The position numbers and the translations under genes are program-made. From Anaerolineales bacterium (GTDB lineage Bacteria; Chloroflexota; Anaerolineae; Anaerolineales; Villigracilaceae), in contig JACMLM010000014.1 in NCBI GenBank assembly GCA_014379595.1, positions 1 through 40,859 of the forward strand: a DNA stretch of 40,859 nt, in the 5' to 3' direction. Below are positions 30,344-39,146 of this stretch, piece by piece. The notes below the pieces were generated by a model. That model was not told the origin of the DNA and ran no database searches. It saw only the letters and a list, made by a program, of their open reading frames with translations. Position 1 is the stretch's first letter, and the number at the start of each line of letters is the position of its first letter.

Positions 30344-31496
30344 AAATCAATTTATAAAATTCATCTACTCTCTTCATATTCATTCCATATTCTGCACCTG
30401 TGGAAATTATTTTTGCATTCAGACCTGCGGCTTCATGTCGCAGGTCTTCTCTTTCTATGGCCAGCAAAATCCCATCCGCAATCGATTGCGCATCATTCGG
30501 GTCAACCAGCAAACCGTTCTGCCCATGCGTGATCCACTCGCGGATGGATTCAAGATCACCAGCAACAGGAAAACATCCGCAAGCCATGCCTTCAAGCAAA
30601 GAGTTCGGTGTACCATCGTGAATGGCTGGTGAAACAATAATTTGTGAGCTGCGAAAAACATCTGCCATTTGTGAATGTGAAAGCAAAGGATTTAATTGAA
30701 CAGCATGTTCAATATTTAATTCTTTGATCCATTCAATAGCCTGAATTTCTCCCTGCATCGAAGAACATATAAATTTTGCTTCAGGGCGTTTTGCCAAAAC
30801 AAGTGGGATAGATTTGAAAAAAATATCATTTCGCACATAAGGACGAAAGCCGCGCGGATTAATAATGACTGGTGTAGTAACAGGTTCTTTAGCGGGATAA
30901 AAAATATCGCTTCGGATTCCGCCGTTACCTGGTGCCGCCAAAGTGGGTTTATCTACGCTGAGCCCCCATTTGTGAGCCAGGTCAATATCGCGTTCTGTAT
31001 CTGCATGAAGGCCATTGACACTTTGCATTGTCAGGCGTGTGTAACGTTTCATCAAGGGCGTGGATGATGCATGTAAAGTAAAGTCATTGCCCCACACAGA
31101 AACAATAAAAGGTGGTTTAGAATCTTTTAACTTTGAATATGCATACGCAGTTAGCATACCTTCATATGGAACCCTCATCGCATGAACAAGATCAGGTTGA
31201 ACTTCTTGGATGAAATTATGTAATTGTTTCGCGGAGCGGGGAATGGTCAACGGGCCGAGCCACTGTCTGATAAGAGTACGCAGGCTCAGGGTACGGGATG
31301 ATGCGCTGCCAGGTTGTGCAGTCTTCTTTTTGGCTGAGCTAAAGGCAACAGGTATAAATTCCAGCCGCTTAATAGGGATATCCACATCACATTCAAAAGT
31401 GGATGCGAGATATATGTCATCACCGCGTTCTACGAAATAGCGGATCCAGTTTTGTGATGTGGGGGAACGGCCGTCAGCCACGAAGAGAATTTTCAT
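30339..31496 (-). CDS. Glycosyltransferase family 4 protein
   Basis: A 385-residue GT-B glycosyltransferase. The N-terminal domain begins MKILFVADGRSPTSQNWIRYF. The C-terminal domain has the sugar-nucleotide site pattern SQIIVSPAIHDGTPNSLLEGMACGCFPVAGDLESI (about 303-337) with the GTPNSLLEGMACG E-x7-E-like motif, and NGLLVDPNDAQSIADGI (about 348-364). The usual donor is a nucleotide sugar, and the acceptor is unknown. Two ATGs are possible; TATAAT (31513-31508) overlaps the region of the first (31505), so I prefer 31496 with a leader of about 5 nt. It diverges from the response regulator. Its 3' end lies in a repeat. Confidence 0.88.
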   Translation of the reverse strand: MKILFVADGRSPTSQNWIRYFVERGDDIYLASTFECDVDIPIKRLEFIPVAFSSAKKKTAQPGSASSRTLSLRTLIRQWLGPLTIPRSAKQLHNFIQEVQPDLVHAMRVPYEGMLTAYAYSKLKDSKPPFIVSVWGNDFTLHASSTPLMKRYTRLTMQSVNGLHADTERDIDLAHKWGLSVDKPTLAAPGNGGIRSDIFYPAKEPVTTPVIINPRGFRPYVRNDIFFKSIPLVLAKRPEAKFICSSMQGEIQAIEWIKELNIEHAVQLNPLLSHSQMADVFRSSQIIVSPAIHDGTPNSLLEGMACGCFPVAGDLESIREWITHGQNGLLVDPNDAQSIADGILLAIEREDLRHEAAGLNAKIISTGAEYGMNMKRVDEFYKLIL

Positions 31497-31536
31497 CAGG
31501 TTCATTGATTATACCCATGCGTGTAAAATCTACACA

Positions 31537-31565
31537 TTGCCCGTATACGCGAGACGTAGTATATT
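31537..31565 (+). promoter_or_regulatory. Probable leaderless promoter of the response regulator
   Basis: TTGCCC (31537-31542), a 17-nt spacer and TATATT (31560-31565) are followed after 7 nt by the ATG at 31573. There is no ribosome site. Confidence 0.6.
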
Positions 31566-31572
31566 AGCGGAT

Positions 31573-31998
31573 ATGAACAAAAAACGCGTCCTCGTCGTTG
31601 AAGATAACATGGATACCTATGAGCTCGTAAAGTTCATTCTTGAAAAGAATGGTTATGAAACTTTTCTGGCAATGAATGGGCGTGATGGAGTCAATGCTGC
31701 GATCAAACAAATGCCAGACCTGATCATTATGGATATGGCAATGCCTGAAATGGATGGATGGACTGCAACTTCCATCATCAAGAAAAGAGATTCAGTGACA
31801 GCTTCCATTCCATTGATCGCATTAACCGCACACGCACTGCCTGGTGACCGTCAGCGTGCGATGGATGCAGGCTGCGATGAATACATCACCAAGCCAATGG
31901 ATCTCATTGAGCTTTTAGGATCTGTAGATCAATGGGTAGGCAATCCCCAACAAGGCGGAGAGATTTCTTCATCGGGACAAACAACCTCATCACAATAA
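31573..31998 (+). CDS. Stand-alone response regulator receiver domain
   Basis: A 142-residue CheY/DivK-like receiver. It has VVEDN with acidic Asp11, phosphoacceptor Asp54 in IIMDMAMPEMDGW, Thr85 in LTAHA and Lys107 in ITKPMD. There is no output domain, only a short S/Q/G-rich tail. A longer frame from 31459 is possible but overlaps the divergent promoter, while 31573 begins with the usual first strand (KRVLVVEDN). It is 32 nt upstream of ugd, so it may be cotranscribed with it. No histidine kinase is in the window. Confidence 0.92.
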   Translation: MNKKRVLVVEDNMDTYELVKFILEKNGYETFLAMNGRDGVNAAIKQMPDLIIMDMAMPEMDGWTATSIIKKRDSVTASIPLIALTAHALPGDRQRAMDAGCDEYITKPMDLIELLGSVDQWVGNPQQGGEISSSGQTTSSQ

Positions 31999-32030
31999 CT
32001 GTATAAATCTTTTTTTCAAAAGGAAATGCT

Positions 32031-33329
32031 ATGAAACAAATTTGTGTTGTCGGCGTGGGTTACGTCGGTCTCGTCACTGCTGCGTGTTTTGCCGATCTCG
32101 GAAATCGCGTGACTGCATTGGATATAAGTGAAGAACGTGTTGAAAATCTAAAAAAAGGCATTATGCCTATTTACGAACCTGGCCTCGATGAACTGTTAAA
32201 ACGCAATGTAACGGCAGGACGAGTCACATTCACAACATCTTATAAAGATGCATTGAAGAATGCTGAATATGCTTTCATCGCAGTCGGAACTCCTTCAGGC
32301 GCAGACGGCGAAGCGGATTTGCAATATGTGGCCGCCGCAGCAAAGTCAATTGCTGAAAATATGACCGCGCCGATTGTCATAATCAACAAGTCTACGGTTC
32401 CGATTGGAACTGGAGACTGGGTTGCTGACATTGTGAAAAGTGCCCAGCCCAAACAGATCGAATTCGCGGTTGTATCTTGCCCCGAATTTTTACGTGAAGG
32501 TTCTGCCATTGCTGATTTCATGTCACCTCATCGTACAGTGATCGGTTCACTGGATAAAGATGCCGCGAACAAAGTTGCACAGTTGCATCTGCCTTTGCGT
32601 GCGCCCATTGTGATTACAGATCTGCGTACAGCTGAAATGATCAAGTATGCAAGCAATGCCTTCCTCGCTACAAAAATTTCATTCATGAATGAAGTCGCTG
32701 ACCTGTGTGAACGGGTTGGTGCAGATGTGAAAGAGGTGGCCGCAGGCATGGGCTACGATGCGCGAATCGGACGTCACTTTTTGGATGCAGGTCTGGGTTG
32801 GGGTGGTTCGTGTTTTCCAAAAGATGTGGAAGCATTGGCCTTCATGGCAAAAGAAAAGGGACTTAATCCACGCATTCTCAATGATGTGATGGAAGTGAAT
32901 CAAGATCGCCGTAAAGCTGCTGTAACCCACGTTGAAAAAATGCTTGGCGGAAATCTGAAAGATAAAACTGTTGGTTTGCTTGGTTTGGCTTTCAAACCGA
33001 ATACAGATGATATGCGTTATGCGCCGTCGATTGATATTTCTGAAGCCTTGACCAAGGCTGGCGCGAAAGTCCGCGTTTATGATCCCGTTGCCATGGAAGT
33101 CGCCCGTCCGCTTTTGCCTGAGGCAGTGGAAATGTTCAAGAATGCCTATGAACTGGCAAAGGATTGTGATGCGCTCATGATTATCACAGAGTGGAATGAG
33201 TTCAAGCAGCTTGACCTTGAAAAGGTTAAAGGCTTACTGAAAACTCCCATTATTTATGATGGCCGCAATATTTATGATCCGAAATTGATGAAAGAAATGG
33301 GTTTTACCTATCGTGCTGTGGGGAGATAG
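32031..33329 (+). CDS. ugd: UDP-glucose 6-dehydrogenase
   Basis: Ugd oxidises UDP-glucose to UDP-glucuronate using 2 NAD+. The 432-residue protein has [15 protein letters not shown] (6-20), [12 protein letters not shown]-like binding residues (about 44-55), [14 protein letters not shown] (84-97), STVPIGTGD (121-129), [10 protein letters not shown] (150-159) and the catalytic [10 protein letters not shown] with Cys261. The last third (about 310-432) is the UDP-binding domain with [25 protein letters not shown] precedes the ATG. A terminator hairpin follows at 33367. It likely feeds UDP-glucuronate to exopolysaccharide or nucleotide-sugar branches with the nearby glycosyltransferase. Confidence 0.96.
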   Translation: MKQICVVGVGYVGLVTAACFADLGNRVTALDISEERVENLKKGIMPIYEPGLDELLKRNVTAGRVTFTTSYKDALKNAEYAFIAVGTPSGADGEADLQYVAAAAKSIAENMTAPIVIINKSTVPIGTGDWVADIVKSAQPKQIEFAVVSCPEFLREGSAIADFMSPHRTVIGSLDKDAANKVAQLHLPLRAPIVITDLRTAEMIKYASNAFLATKISFMNEVADLCERVGADVKEVAAGMGYDARIGRHFLDAGLGWGGSCFPKDVEALAFMAKEKGLNPRILNDVMEVNQDRRKAAVTHVEKMLGGNLKDKTVGLLGLAFKPNTDDMRYAPSIDISEALTKAGAKVRVYDPVAMEVARPLLPEAVEMFKNAYELAKDCDALMIITEWNEFKQLDLEKVKGLLKTPIIYDGRNIYDPKLMKEMGFTYRAVGR

Positions 33330-33366
33330 TTCAGCAGTTAGATAATTAGAGAGTTCAGGGGTTGGT

Positions 33367-33408
33367 CGGATAGTCGGGTACAATAATCCCGCTATCCGAT
33401 TTTCATTT
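33367..33408 (+). terminator. Terminator of ugd
   Basis: CGGATAG plus CGGG (with one extra T) pairs with CCCG and CTATCCG around a 9-nt loop, followed by ATTTTCATTTT. Confidence 0.8.
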
Positions 33409-33424
33409 TAACGATCAAACTAAC

Positions 33425-34363
33425 ATGAACAACACTCCTCCCGTTTGTAACTACGAAGGCTCCGATTACCAAACATCTTTTTGGGATGAAGGCGGACGCG
33501 AATATGAAGACCGCGCCGAGGCTATAGCACTGAAAAGAATGCTCCCGAAAAGTGGAAAACTCATGCTTGAACTGGGTGCTGGCGCAGGCCGTAATACCCC
33601 TCGCTATGCAGGTTTTGAGCATATTGTGCTGTTGGATTACTCTACAACCCAACTGGCCCAGGCCCAACAAAAGTTAGGACGCTCCGATCCACAGGGGGCC
33701 GCACCTAAATATATCTATGTGGCTGCAGATATTTATCGCCTCCCTTTCCGCGACCAGCAGTTTGATGCTGCCACGATGATCCGCGCTTTGCATCACATGG
33801 CAGATGCGCCTAAAGCATTAAGTCAGATACGGAACGTTTTGCAATCCAACGCCGTCTTTATCCTTGAGTTTGCAAACAAGCTCAATCTCAAATCCATTTT
33901 GAGGTTCGGGCTTGGCAGGCAAAATTGGAATCCGTTTACCCTTGAGCCTGTGGAATTTGTGAAGTTGAATTTTGACTTTCATCCAAAAGCAATTCGAAAC
34001 TGGCTTGAAGGATTAGGCTTCTCCATAGAAAAGACGCTTACTGTTTCACACTTTCGCCTGGGATTGCTAAAACGCATCTTTCCTGCTAAATTCCTTGCTG
34101 CACTTGATGGATTATTTCAACCCACAGGTTCGATTTGGCAATTCACACCCAGCATTTTTGTGAAAGCAAAAGTTGAAGAAAAAAGCAATACGAAAGCTAA
34201 TGGAGTTCCTTTCAACGTGATCGAGTTATTTAAATGTCCTGAATGTAACAATCAAAATTTGGAAGAAAAAAACGATCATTTGTATTGCTCAACATGCAAA
34301 GCTCAATGGGCAATACGCGACGGCATTTATGATTTTCGCGAACGAACAAACAAAGTAGTATAA
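33425..34363 (+). CDS. SAM-dependent methyltransferase with C-terminal Trm112-like zinc domain
   Basis: The 312-residue protein has a class I methyltransferase domain (about 35-200). LMLELGAGAGRNTP (about 47-60) is motif I, VLLDYSTTQLAQAQ (about 69-82) follows, then ADIYRLPFRDQQFDAATMIRALHHM (about 101-125). The C-terminal 45 residues (about 262-312) look like a Trm112/YcaR zinc domain: LFKCPECNNQNL, YCSTCKAQW and IRDGIYDF. Methyltransferases with such tails act on lipids, quinones or small molecules; the substrate is unknown. No Shine-Dalgarno sequence or close -10 hexamer supports the ATG, but the frame start looks correct. Confidence 0.85.
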   Translation: MNNTPPVCNYEGSDYQTSFWDEGGREYEDRAEAIALKRMLPKSGKLMLELGAGAGRNTPRYAGFEHIVLLDYSTTQLAQAQQKLGRSDPQGAAPKYIYVAADIYRLPFRDQQFDAATMIRALHHMADAPKALSQIRNVLQSNAVFILEFANKLNLKSILRFGLGRQNWNPFTLEPVEFVKLNFDFHPKAIRNWLEGLGFSIEKTLTVSHFRLGLLKRIFPAKFLAALDGLFQPTGSIWQFTPSIFVKAKVEEKSNTKANGVPFNVIELFKCPECNNQNLEEKNDHLYCSTCKAQWAIRDGIYDFRERTNKVV

Positions 34364-34391
34364 ATAAATTGTTACAGGCTGGAGATAAAAC

Positions 34392-35126
34392 ATGACTACA
34401 CCGCCACAAAATCAACTACCAAAAGTCCCACCATTTCTTGTACGAAAAAAGGATGCCGCTCGCAAAAGCGGAGTAGACATGAGCGGCATGCTCAGAATCG
34501 TAACTATGCTTGTTAGCTTGACCGCACTGACGCTGTCCCTTGGCGGCGCAGGAGCATTGGTCTTCGATATTTTTAATGAGGGTATTAGTGGCAATCTGGA
34601 AGGATTACTGGTCAAGCTTGTTGTGCTTGGTTTTGCATTTATGTTTGGCTGGGCAGTGGGGTTGGTAAGCATTCGTGGGTTTGGGAATATGTTCTACCCC
34701 GTCATTATCAAATTCTATGCATTGACGATCCTGATCGCCATCTGCGTTCTTTATATTAAGGTAATTCAGAAACTTTACCTGCAGAATTATGACGCTCTGC
34801 ACTTCTGGGCATATCTGGCGATGCTGCTCGGCGGGTTATTTGTTCTAATCTTCCTGCACTTGCTCATAGAAGATCATGATCTGCGCCCCTTTGCCATCCC
34901 ATTACTGATCATCAGCGTATTGCAGTTGTGCGCCATTGTATTTCGCTATCTATTCGACAAAGACCCCAATGGATTTATGTTATTTGGAGACTTTACGATC
35001 TTCATAGTAATGATCTCTATTTCAGTTTTGATGCTGATGCACATCGGTGTACTTTCGCCCATACGCGATCAGGTAAGCGGGTTATTTAATCAAGGCACAA
35101 ATCATAATGGGAACGGAACGGAATAA
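34392..35126 (+). CDS. Hypothetical six-span membrane protein
   Basis: The 244-residue protein has a 30-residue cytoplasmic head with QLPKVPPFLVRKKDA and six predicted spans (about 33-62, 75-95, 106-128, 133-158, 162-186 and 193-222). It ends with an N/G-rich tail. No family is recognised. GGAG lies about 10 nt before the ATG, and the gene follows the methyltransferase by 28 nt, so it is probably in the same unit. The function is unknown. Confidence 0.7.
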   Translation: MTTPPQNQLPKVPPFLVRKKDAARKSGVDMSGMLRIVTMLVSLTALTLSLGGAGALVFDIFNEGISGNLEGLLVKLVVLGFAFMFGWAVGLVSIRGFGNMFYPVIIKFYALTILIAICVLYIKVIQKLYLQNYDALHFWAYLAMLLGGLFVLIFLHLLIEDHDLRPFAIPLLIISVLQLCAIVFRYLFDKDPNGFMLFGDFTIFIVMISISVLMLMHIGVLSPIRDQVSGLFNQGTNHNGNGTE

Positions 35127-35158
35127 CTCCAGAATCCCAGTTTAAAAAATTAATACTT

Positions 35159-36082
35159 CTAACTTATTTCGGTGATGATCGTCTGCCTCGCACCTGCGGA
35201 AATTAATGCACTCGCAACAGACTCCGCCTTTGCCTGCTCTGCCAGCGCGATCATATTGCCCCCTCGTCCGCCGCCACTTAACTTTGCACCCAGTGCACCT
35301 GCTTTACGTGCTGCATCTATCAATTTGTCCAGTTCGGGAGATGAGACTGTTAGTTGCTGCAATAAAGCATGATTTTGATCCATAAGTTCGCCAAGCAATT
35401 CAGGTTGTCCGCTTTCAATGGAACGGCGTGCAATAAGGGATGTTTGCCCGATCAAGTCGAATATTTCCTCGAATCTAGTTTTATCTTTTAGCCATAGCAG
35501 GCGTACGTCTCCAACGGATTCTTTTGTAGGCGCAGGAATCCCTGTATCCCCAATAACAATCGTAAAAGGTTTGCCTACAGTGAATGTTTCAATAGGTTGA
35601 CCCTTAATAAAATAAACTGGTTTGTTATATGTGATGACTGTATTGTCTATTCCTGATGGCGTTCCATGATGAAGTTTTTCAATCTCGTAAACAAGCAGAT
35701 TAACTTCGTCATCTGGGATGGGATGAAAGAGAAAAGAAGAAAGAGCACGGATTAATGCAACAGACACAGCCGCCCCAGAGCCGAGGCCTGAGGCGACGGG
35801 GATAGTGGATGTGATATTTATTTCGATGTCTGGTATTTGAGAAATTCCCAAAGCAGAAAAAAGCTTGAGAATAACCGAGGCAATTGGATGGTCAGCGGGA
35901 AGCGAATTAAGTTCGGCGTACAGGTCAATACCGGAAGCGTTAATAAAACCCCCTCTGCGGGACGAATCCGAAACTTCGACATCCACATGAACTTGTGTGA
36001 CTGGCACAGCAAGCGCGGGGCGGTTATATACTACCGCATGTTCACCAAAAAGTATGATCTTACCAGGTGCGGATGCTTTCAC
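35159..36082 (-). CDS. mvk: Mevalonate kinase
   Basis: Mevalonate kinase phosphorylates mevalonate in isoprenoid synthesis. The start is GTG 36082, which shares GTGA with the stop of the preceding gene and gives MKASAPGKIILFGEHAVVYN, the family's usual start; the longer frame from 36118 lies within the upstream gene. GHMP motifs are visible: GSGLGSGAAVSVALI (about 103-117), the catalytic Asp region GTPSGIDNTV (about 147-156) and KLSGGGRGGNMIAL (about 266-279). Length is 307 residues, as expected. Chloroflexota often use a modified mevalonate route; other route genes are absent from this window. Confidence 0.92.
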   Translation of the reverse strand: MKASAPGKIILFGEHAVVYNRPALAVPVTQVHVDVEVSDSSRRGGFINASGIDLYAELNSLPADHPIASVILKLFSALGISQIPDIEINITSTIPVASGLGSGAAVSVALIRALSSFLFHPIPDDEVNLLVYEIEKLHHGTPSGIDNTVITYNKPVYFIKGQPIETFTVGKPFTIVIGDTGIPAPTKESVGDVRLLWLKDKTRFEEIFDLIGQTSLIARRSIESGQPELLGELMDQNHALLQQLTVSSPELDKLIDAARKAGALGAKLSGGGRGGNMIALAEQAKAESVASALISAGARQTIITEIS

Positions 36083-36951
36083 GAAAGATAAAAGATAACT
36101 AGTACGGTCACTGCCCAAAGAAGCATTGCAATTTGAAATGGGCGGTCTGATAATAATATTTCTTCAGGCGCGCCGCCTGCATGTTTCACTTCAATCAAAT
36201 ATAAATAACGGAAGATTGTGTACACCACAAATGGAATGGTTAACATCATGCTGTGATTTTCGGGCACATTGGGCGCCAGGAAAGTATAAAGTGAATATGC
36301 CACAATGGTTGTACCTGAAACGATCATAATATATTGATCGAGAAGAGGCAGGGTATAGCCATCCAAAACCTTGCGGTGTGAACCTGCGCCTTGTGCCAGC
36401 AAGGCAAGTTCGGCACGCCGCTTCCCAAAGCCGAGGAATAGTGAAAGCAAAGCCATCACCGCATATAGCCAGGGTGAAAATCTCTCCACTTGAATAAGCG
36501 TGACACCTGCGTGTACTCGCAAGACAAAGCCTGTTGAAATAATTAGCACATCAACAATGGGAATGTGCTTTAGCCATTTTGAATACGCCATGTTGATCAG
36601 GAAATATAAACCTGTCACATAGGCGAAAGAAGGTTCAAGTAAATATCCAGCTACAAATGTAATCACAGCCAATAGAAAACCCGCTGCCCATGCAACGGCC
36701 ACAGGCAATTTGCCTGATGGGATCGGACGGTTTTTCTTTTCAGGGTGCTGGCGGTCAGCTTCAATATCTGCGAGATCATTAAAGATATACACACTGGATG
36801 AAATAAGACAAAATAACGCAAAGCCAGCTAGTGTTCTTAGGAACGAATCGACCACCAGTAATTGCTTGTCAAATACAAGCGCGGCAAAAATAAATATATT
36901 TTTCGTCACCCATTGACGTGGACGCATGGTTTTTATCAGGGCATTTAACAT
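36079..36951 (-). CDS. UbiA-family decaprenyl-phosphate phosphoribosyltransferase-like protein
   Basis: The 290-residue membrane prenyltransferase has the first Asp motif NDLADIEADRQHPEKKNRPI (58-77), a long YSKWLKHIPIVDVLIISTGFVLRV helix region with its second Asp, and the LSDRPFQIAMLLWAV end, all close to the DPPR synthase group (Rv3806c type). That enzyme makes decaprenylphosphoryl-5-phosphoribose, an arabinose donor precursor for wall polymers. Specificity is inferred. The ATG has no ribosome site, and TAAAAT (36963-36958) lies 6 nt before it. It overlaps the mevalonate kinase start by GTGA, which links an isoprenoid-using with an isoprenoid-making enzyme. Confidence 0.88.
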   Translation of the reverse strand: MLNALIKTMRPRQWVTKNIFIFAALVFDKQLLVVDSFLRTLAGFALFCLISSSVYIFNDLADIEADRQHPEKKNRPIPSGKLPVAVAWAAGFLLAVITFVAGYLLEPSFAYVTGLYFLINMAYSKWLKHIPIVDVLIISTGFVLRVHAGVTLIQVERFSPWLYAVMALLSLFLGFGKRRAELALLAQGAGSHRKVLDGYTLPLLDQYIMIVSGTTIVAYSLYTFLAPNVPENHSMMLTIPFVVYTIFRYLYLIEVKHAGGAPEEILLSDRPFQIAMLLWAVTVLVIFYLS

Positions 36952-37012
36952 GGAGATATTTTACCTGTGTTTATTTGCTTCAACGGAAAGGCTAAACCTG
37001 CTCTGAAATGTA

Positions 37013-38311
37013 TCATGGCGACCAGAAATTTCCGGTCATCACCATCAGACACAGCAAATTGACCGAATCTTCGTAATAATCTTCATGCGTATCATATACG
37101 GAATCATAAACCGCGTTTAACCAATCCTGTTGGGCTGGGTCATTCATAGCCGCCACACCCATGGGTGCAACAAAAAACGTACTGAAATAGTCACTACCTG
37201 AGAGAGGGGTTCCATCCAACTCGTACCCTGATCGGATATTGGCAGGGTCACCCGCTGCACTTGACTCGATCCAATGGGAAATCTTCTGCACAATAGAACG
37301 GGAAACTTCATCGTCATAAATCAAGGCATCCAAGCCCACACGCCATGGATCACGCCCCGCGTTGTAGTTATATGCGCCATCCGTTACATTCTCTAAAAAT
37401 TCTGACGGAGCTGGCTGCGGAACTTGATCCTTAATCACAATAAAATCAGGAAGCAAACCAGTCTCTGGGCTGTGATTTGTTTGAATAGCTAAAATTATAT
37501 TTTGACTCTGCAACACAACATCATTCCAAACAGGGTCGTTCGTAGCTTCACCATATGCTCGGAAGTTAACCAGCATAAAGTCAGATGAACGCGGCGTATA
37601 TTGATTGTGATTTGGTCCATGAGCATCGATCCAGTCACCCAGCATGGGCAAATGGCTCTCTGGCCCAATGGTTGATTCCAAAATACCACCGATCATCTTT
37701 TCTGCTTCGGCTTTATAGTTTACGCGACCATTGCTTCCCCATTGTGCATCTGCCAATAACAAACCAAAGGCAATATCAGCGTCGCCATCAAATGCACTGT
37801 CATTACCTTCAGGGTCGGGCACATTCCAATCCATCAGTCGGGAATCCACTTCACTGGGATGGGCGCGCGCAAATGCCCACAACCCATCAAAGATGACTTG
37901 CGCGTTAGGGTCATAGCCCGCCATAATTGGCACGATCATCATCCCATAGCCTTGTCCCTCAGAAACAGTTGTTCCTCGCGCCTCTTCACTTTTTCCAAAC
38001 GCCACACGATACAGTGGAAATCCATCATCACTTGATCCATCTTCAACTAAATATTCTGATTTCCAATAATCATAAAATACACGCACATCATTATCAAGTT
38101 CTTCCAGTGAACGGTGACTCGGCAAAATGCTGTTTGACGCGTATTCCACATGCTGCGGGAAGGGATGTGTAATTAAATCCACAACTTCTGGCTCGGTTGC
38201 AGCGGGTGACGCAGTTTCAGTTGGAGCAACAGAAGTCGCAGTAGCTTTGGGAGTACAAGCCGATATCGCAAATATAAACACCAGAGTAAAACTCAAAAAG
38301 GGGTTTCTCAT
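37013..38311 (-). CDS. Glycoside hydrolase family 8 lipoprotein
   Basis: The 432-residue protein starts with a lipoprotein signal ending ISAC (Cys19) and a T/A/P linker. The GH8 domain follows: TVSEGQGYGMMIVPIMAGYD (115-134), where Glu118 is the expected general acid, LMDWNVPDPEGNDSAFDGDADIAFGLLLA (about 159-187) with the conserved Asp-rich motif, and YNYNAGRDPWRVGLD (about 325-339), the substrate-binding arginine-tryptophan stretch. GH8 enzymes cut beta-1,4-glucan, xylan or chitosan. The target is unknown. GGAGG precedes the ATG. It is single-gene, divergent from tlyA. Confidence 0.9.
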   Translation of the reverse strand: MRNPFLSFTLVFIFAISACTPKATATSVAPTETASPAATEPEVVDLITHPFPQHVEYASNSILPSHRSLEELDNDVRVFYDYWKSEYLVEDGSSDDGFPLYRVAFGKSEEARGTTVSEGQGYGMMIVPIMAGYDPNAQVIFDGLWAFARAHPSEVDSRLMDWNVPDPEGNDSAFDGDADIAFGLLLADAQWGSNGRVNYKAEAEKMIGGILESTIGPESHLPMLGDWIDAHGPNHNQYTPRSSDFMLVNFRAYGEATNDPVWNDVVLQSQNIILAIQTNHSPETGLLPDFIVIKDQVPQPAPSEFLENVTDGAYNYNAGRDPWRVGLDALIYDDEVSRSIVQKISHWIESSAAGDPANIRSGYELDGTPLSGSDYFSTFFVAPMGVAAMNDPAQQDWLNAVYDSVYDTHEDYYEDSVNLLCLMVMTGNFWSP

Positions 38312-38360
38312 ACAGCCTCCATTTCCTCTTTTATATCACCTCTAGCAGTAAAATAGAACC

Positions 38361-39146
38361 ATGCCCAAAATTCGTTTGGATGTTTTGTTAATGGATCGTG
38401 GATTGGCTGAATCTCGCGCAAAAGCACAAGCCTTGATCATGGCTGGGCAAGTGCGAGTAAACGATCAGGTCGCCCTGAAACCTGCCACTGCGATAGATCC
38501 GAAATCCATACTGACAGTTGACTCCGGTCCACGCTTCGTCTCACGCGGTGGCGAAAAGCTGGATGCAGCGCTGGAGGCTTTTGGGATAGATGTCAAAGGA
38601 TTAGTGTGCGCTGATGTAGGCGCATCCACAGGTGGGTTCACCGATTGCATGTTACAGCGCGGCGCAGAAAAAGTCTACGCGCTTGATGTAGGCAAAGGCA
38701 TCCTCCACTGGAAACTACGAAATTATTCGCGCGTGGTGGTCATGGAAGAGACAAACGCACGCCATGTTGCATCACTGCCTGAAAAAGTTTCTTTTGTCAC
38801 AGTAGATGTTTCTTTTATTTCTTTAAAAGTATTATTACCTGTCATTAAAAACTGGTTAACTGAAAATGCTCAGCTTCTTTGTTTGATCAAACCTCAATTT
38901 GAAGCAGGCCGAAAAGATGTTTCGCGTGGTGATGGTGTGATCCGAGATCCTGAAATCCACAAGCAGGTTTTATTGGATGTGCTTTCATTCGCGAAAAACG
39001 AAGGTTTTCACTTGCGAGGATTAATCAAATCTCCGCTATTAGGGCCAAAAGGAAATGCCGAGTTTCTAGTTTGGCTTGATCTTCGTTCAGACGAAAAATC
39101 AGTTGAAGAATTAGTAGGCGAAGTTATGCAAAAGGATCTTGAATGA
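38361..39146 (+). CDS. tlyA: TlyA-family rRNA 2'-O-methyltransferase
   Basis: TlyA methylates 16S and/or 23S rRNA. The 261-residue protein begins with an S4 RNA-binding domain (IRLDVLLMDRGLAESRAKAQ, 3-22, to about 60), then a FtsJ-like domain: SRGGEKLDAALEAFGI with the catalytic Lys (about 61-76), VGASTGGFTDCMLQRGA (about 85-101), YALDVGKGILHW (about 105-116), VDVSFISLKVLLP and LIKPQFEAGR. The start has no ribosome site; TAAAAT (38349-38354) is exactly 6 nt before the ATG, suggesting a leaderless mRNA. Its stop overlaps the next gene (ATGA). Confidence 0.93.
   Translation: MPKIRLDVLLMDRGLAESRAKAQALIMAGQVRVNDQVALKPATAIDPKSILTVDSGPRFVSRGGEKLDAALEAFGIDVKGLVCADVGASTGGFTDCMLQRGAEKVYALDVGKGILHWKLRNYSRVVVMEETNARHVASLPEKVSFVTVDVSFISLKVLLPVIKNWLTENAQLLCLIKPQFEAGRKDVSRGDGVIRDPEIHKQVLLDVLSFAKNEGFHLRGLIKSPLLGPKGNAEFLVWLDLRSDEKSVEELVGEVMQKDLE

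Noticed and set aside
31459-31572. Longer response regulator from an ATG at 31459
   Set aside because: The extra 38 residues overlap the divergent gene and promoter and match no receiver feature.
36083-36118. N-terminal extension of mevalonate kinase from an ATG at 36118
   Set aside because: It lies in the end of the UbiA-type gene; GTG 36082 gives the family's normal start and a GTGA overlap.
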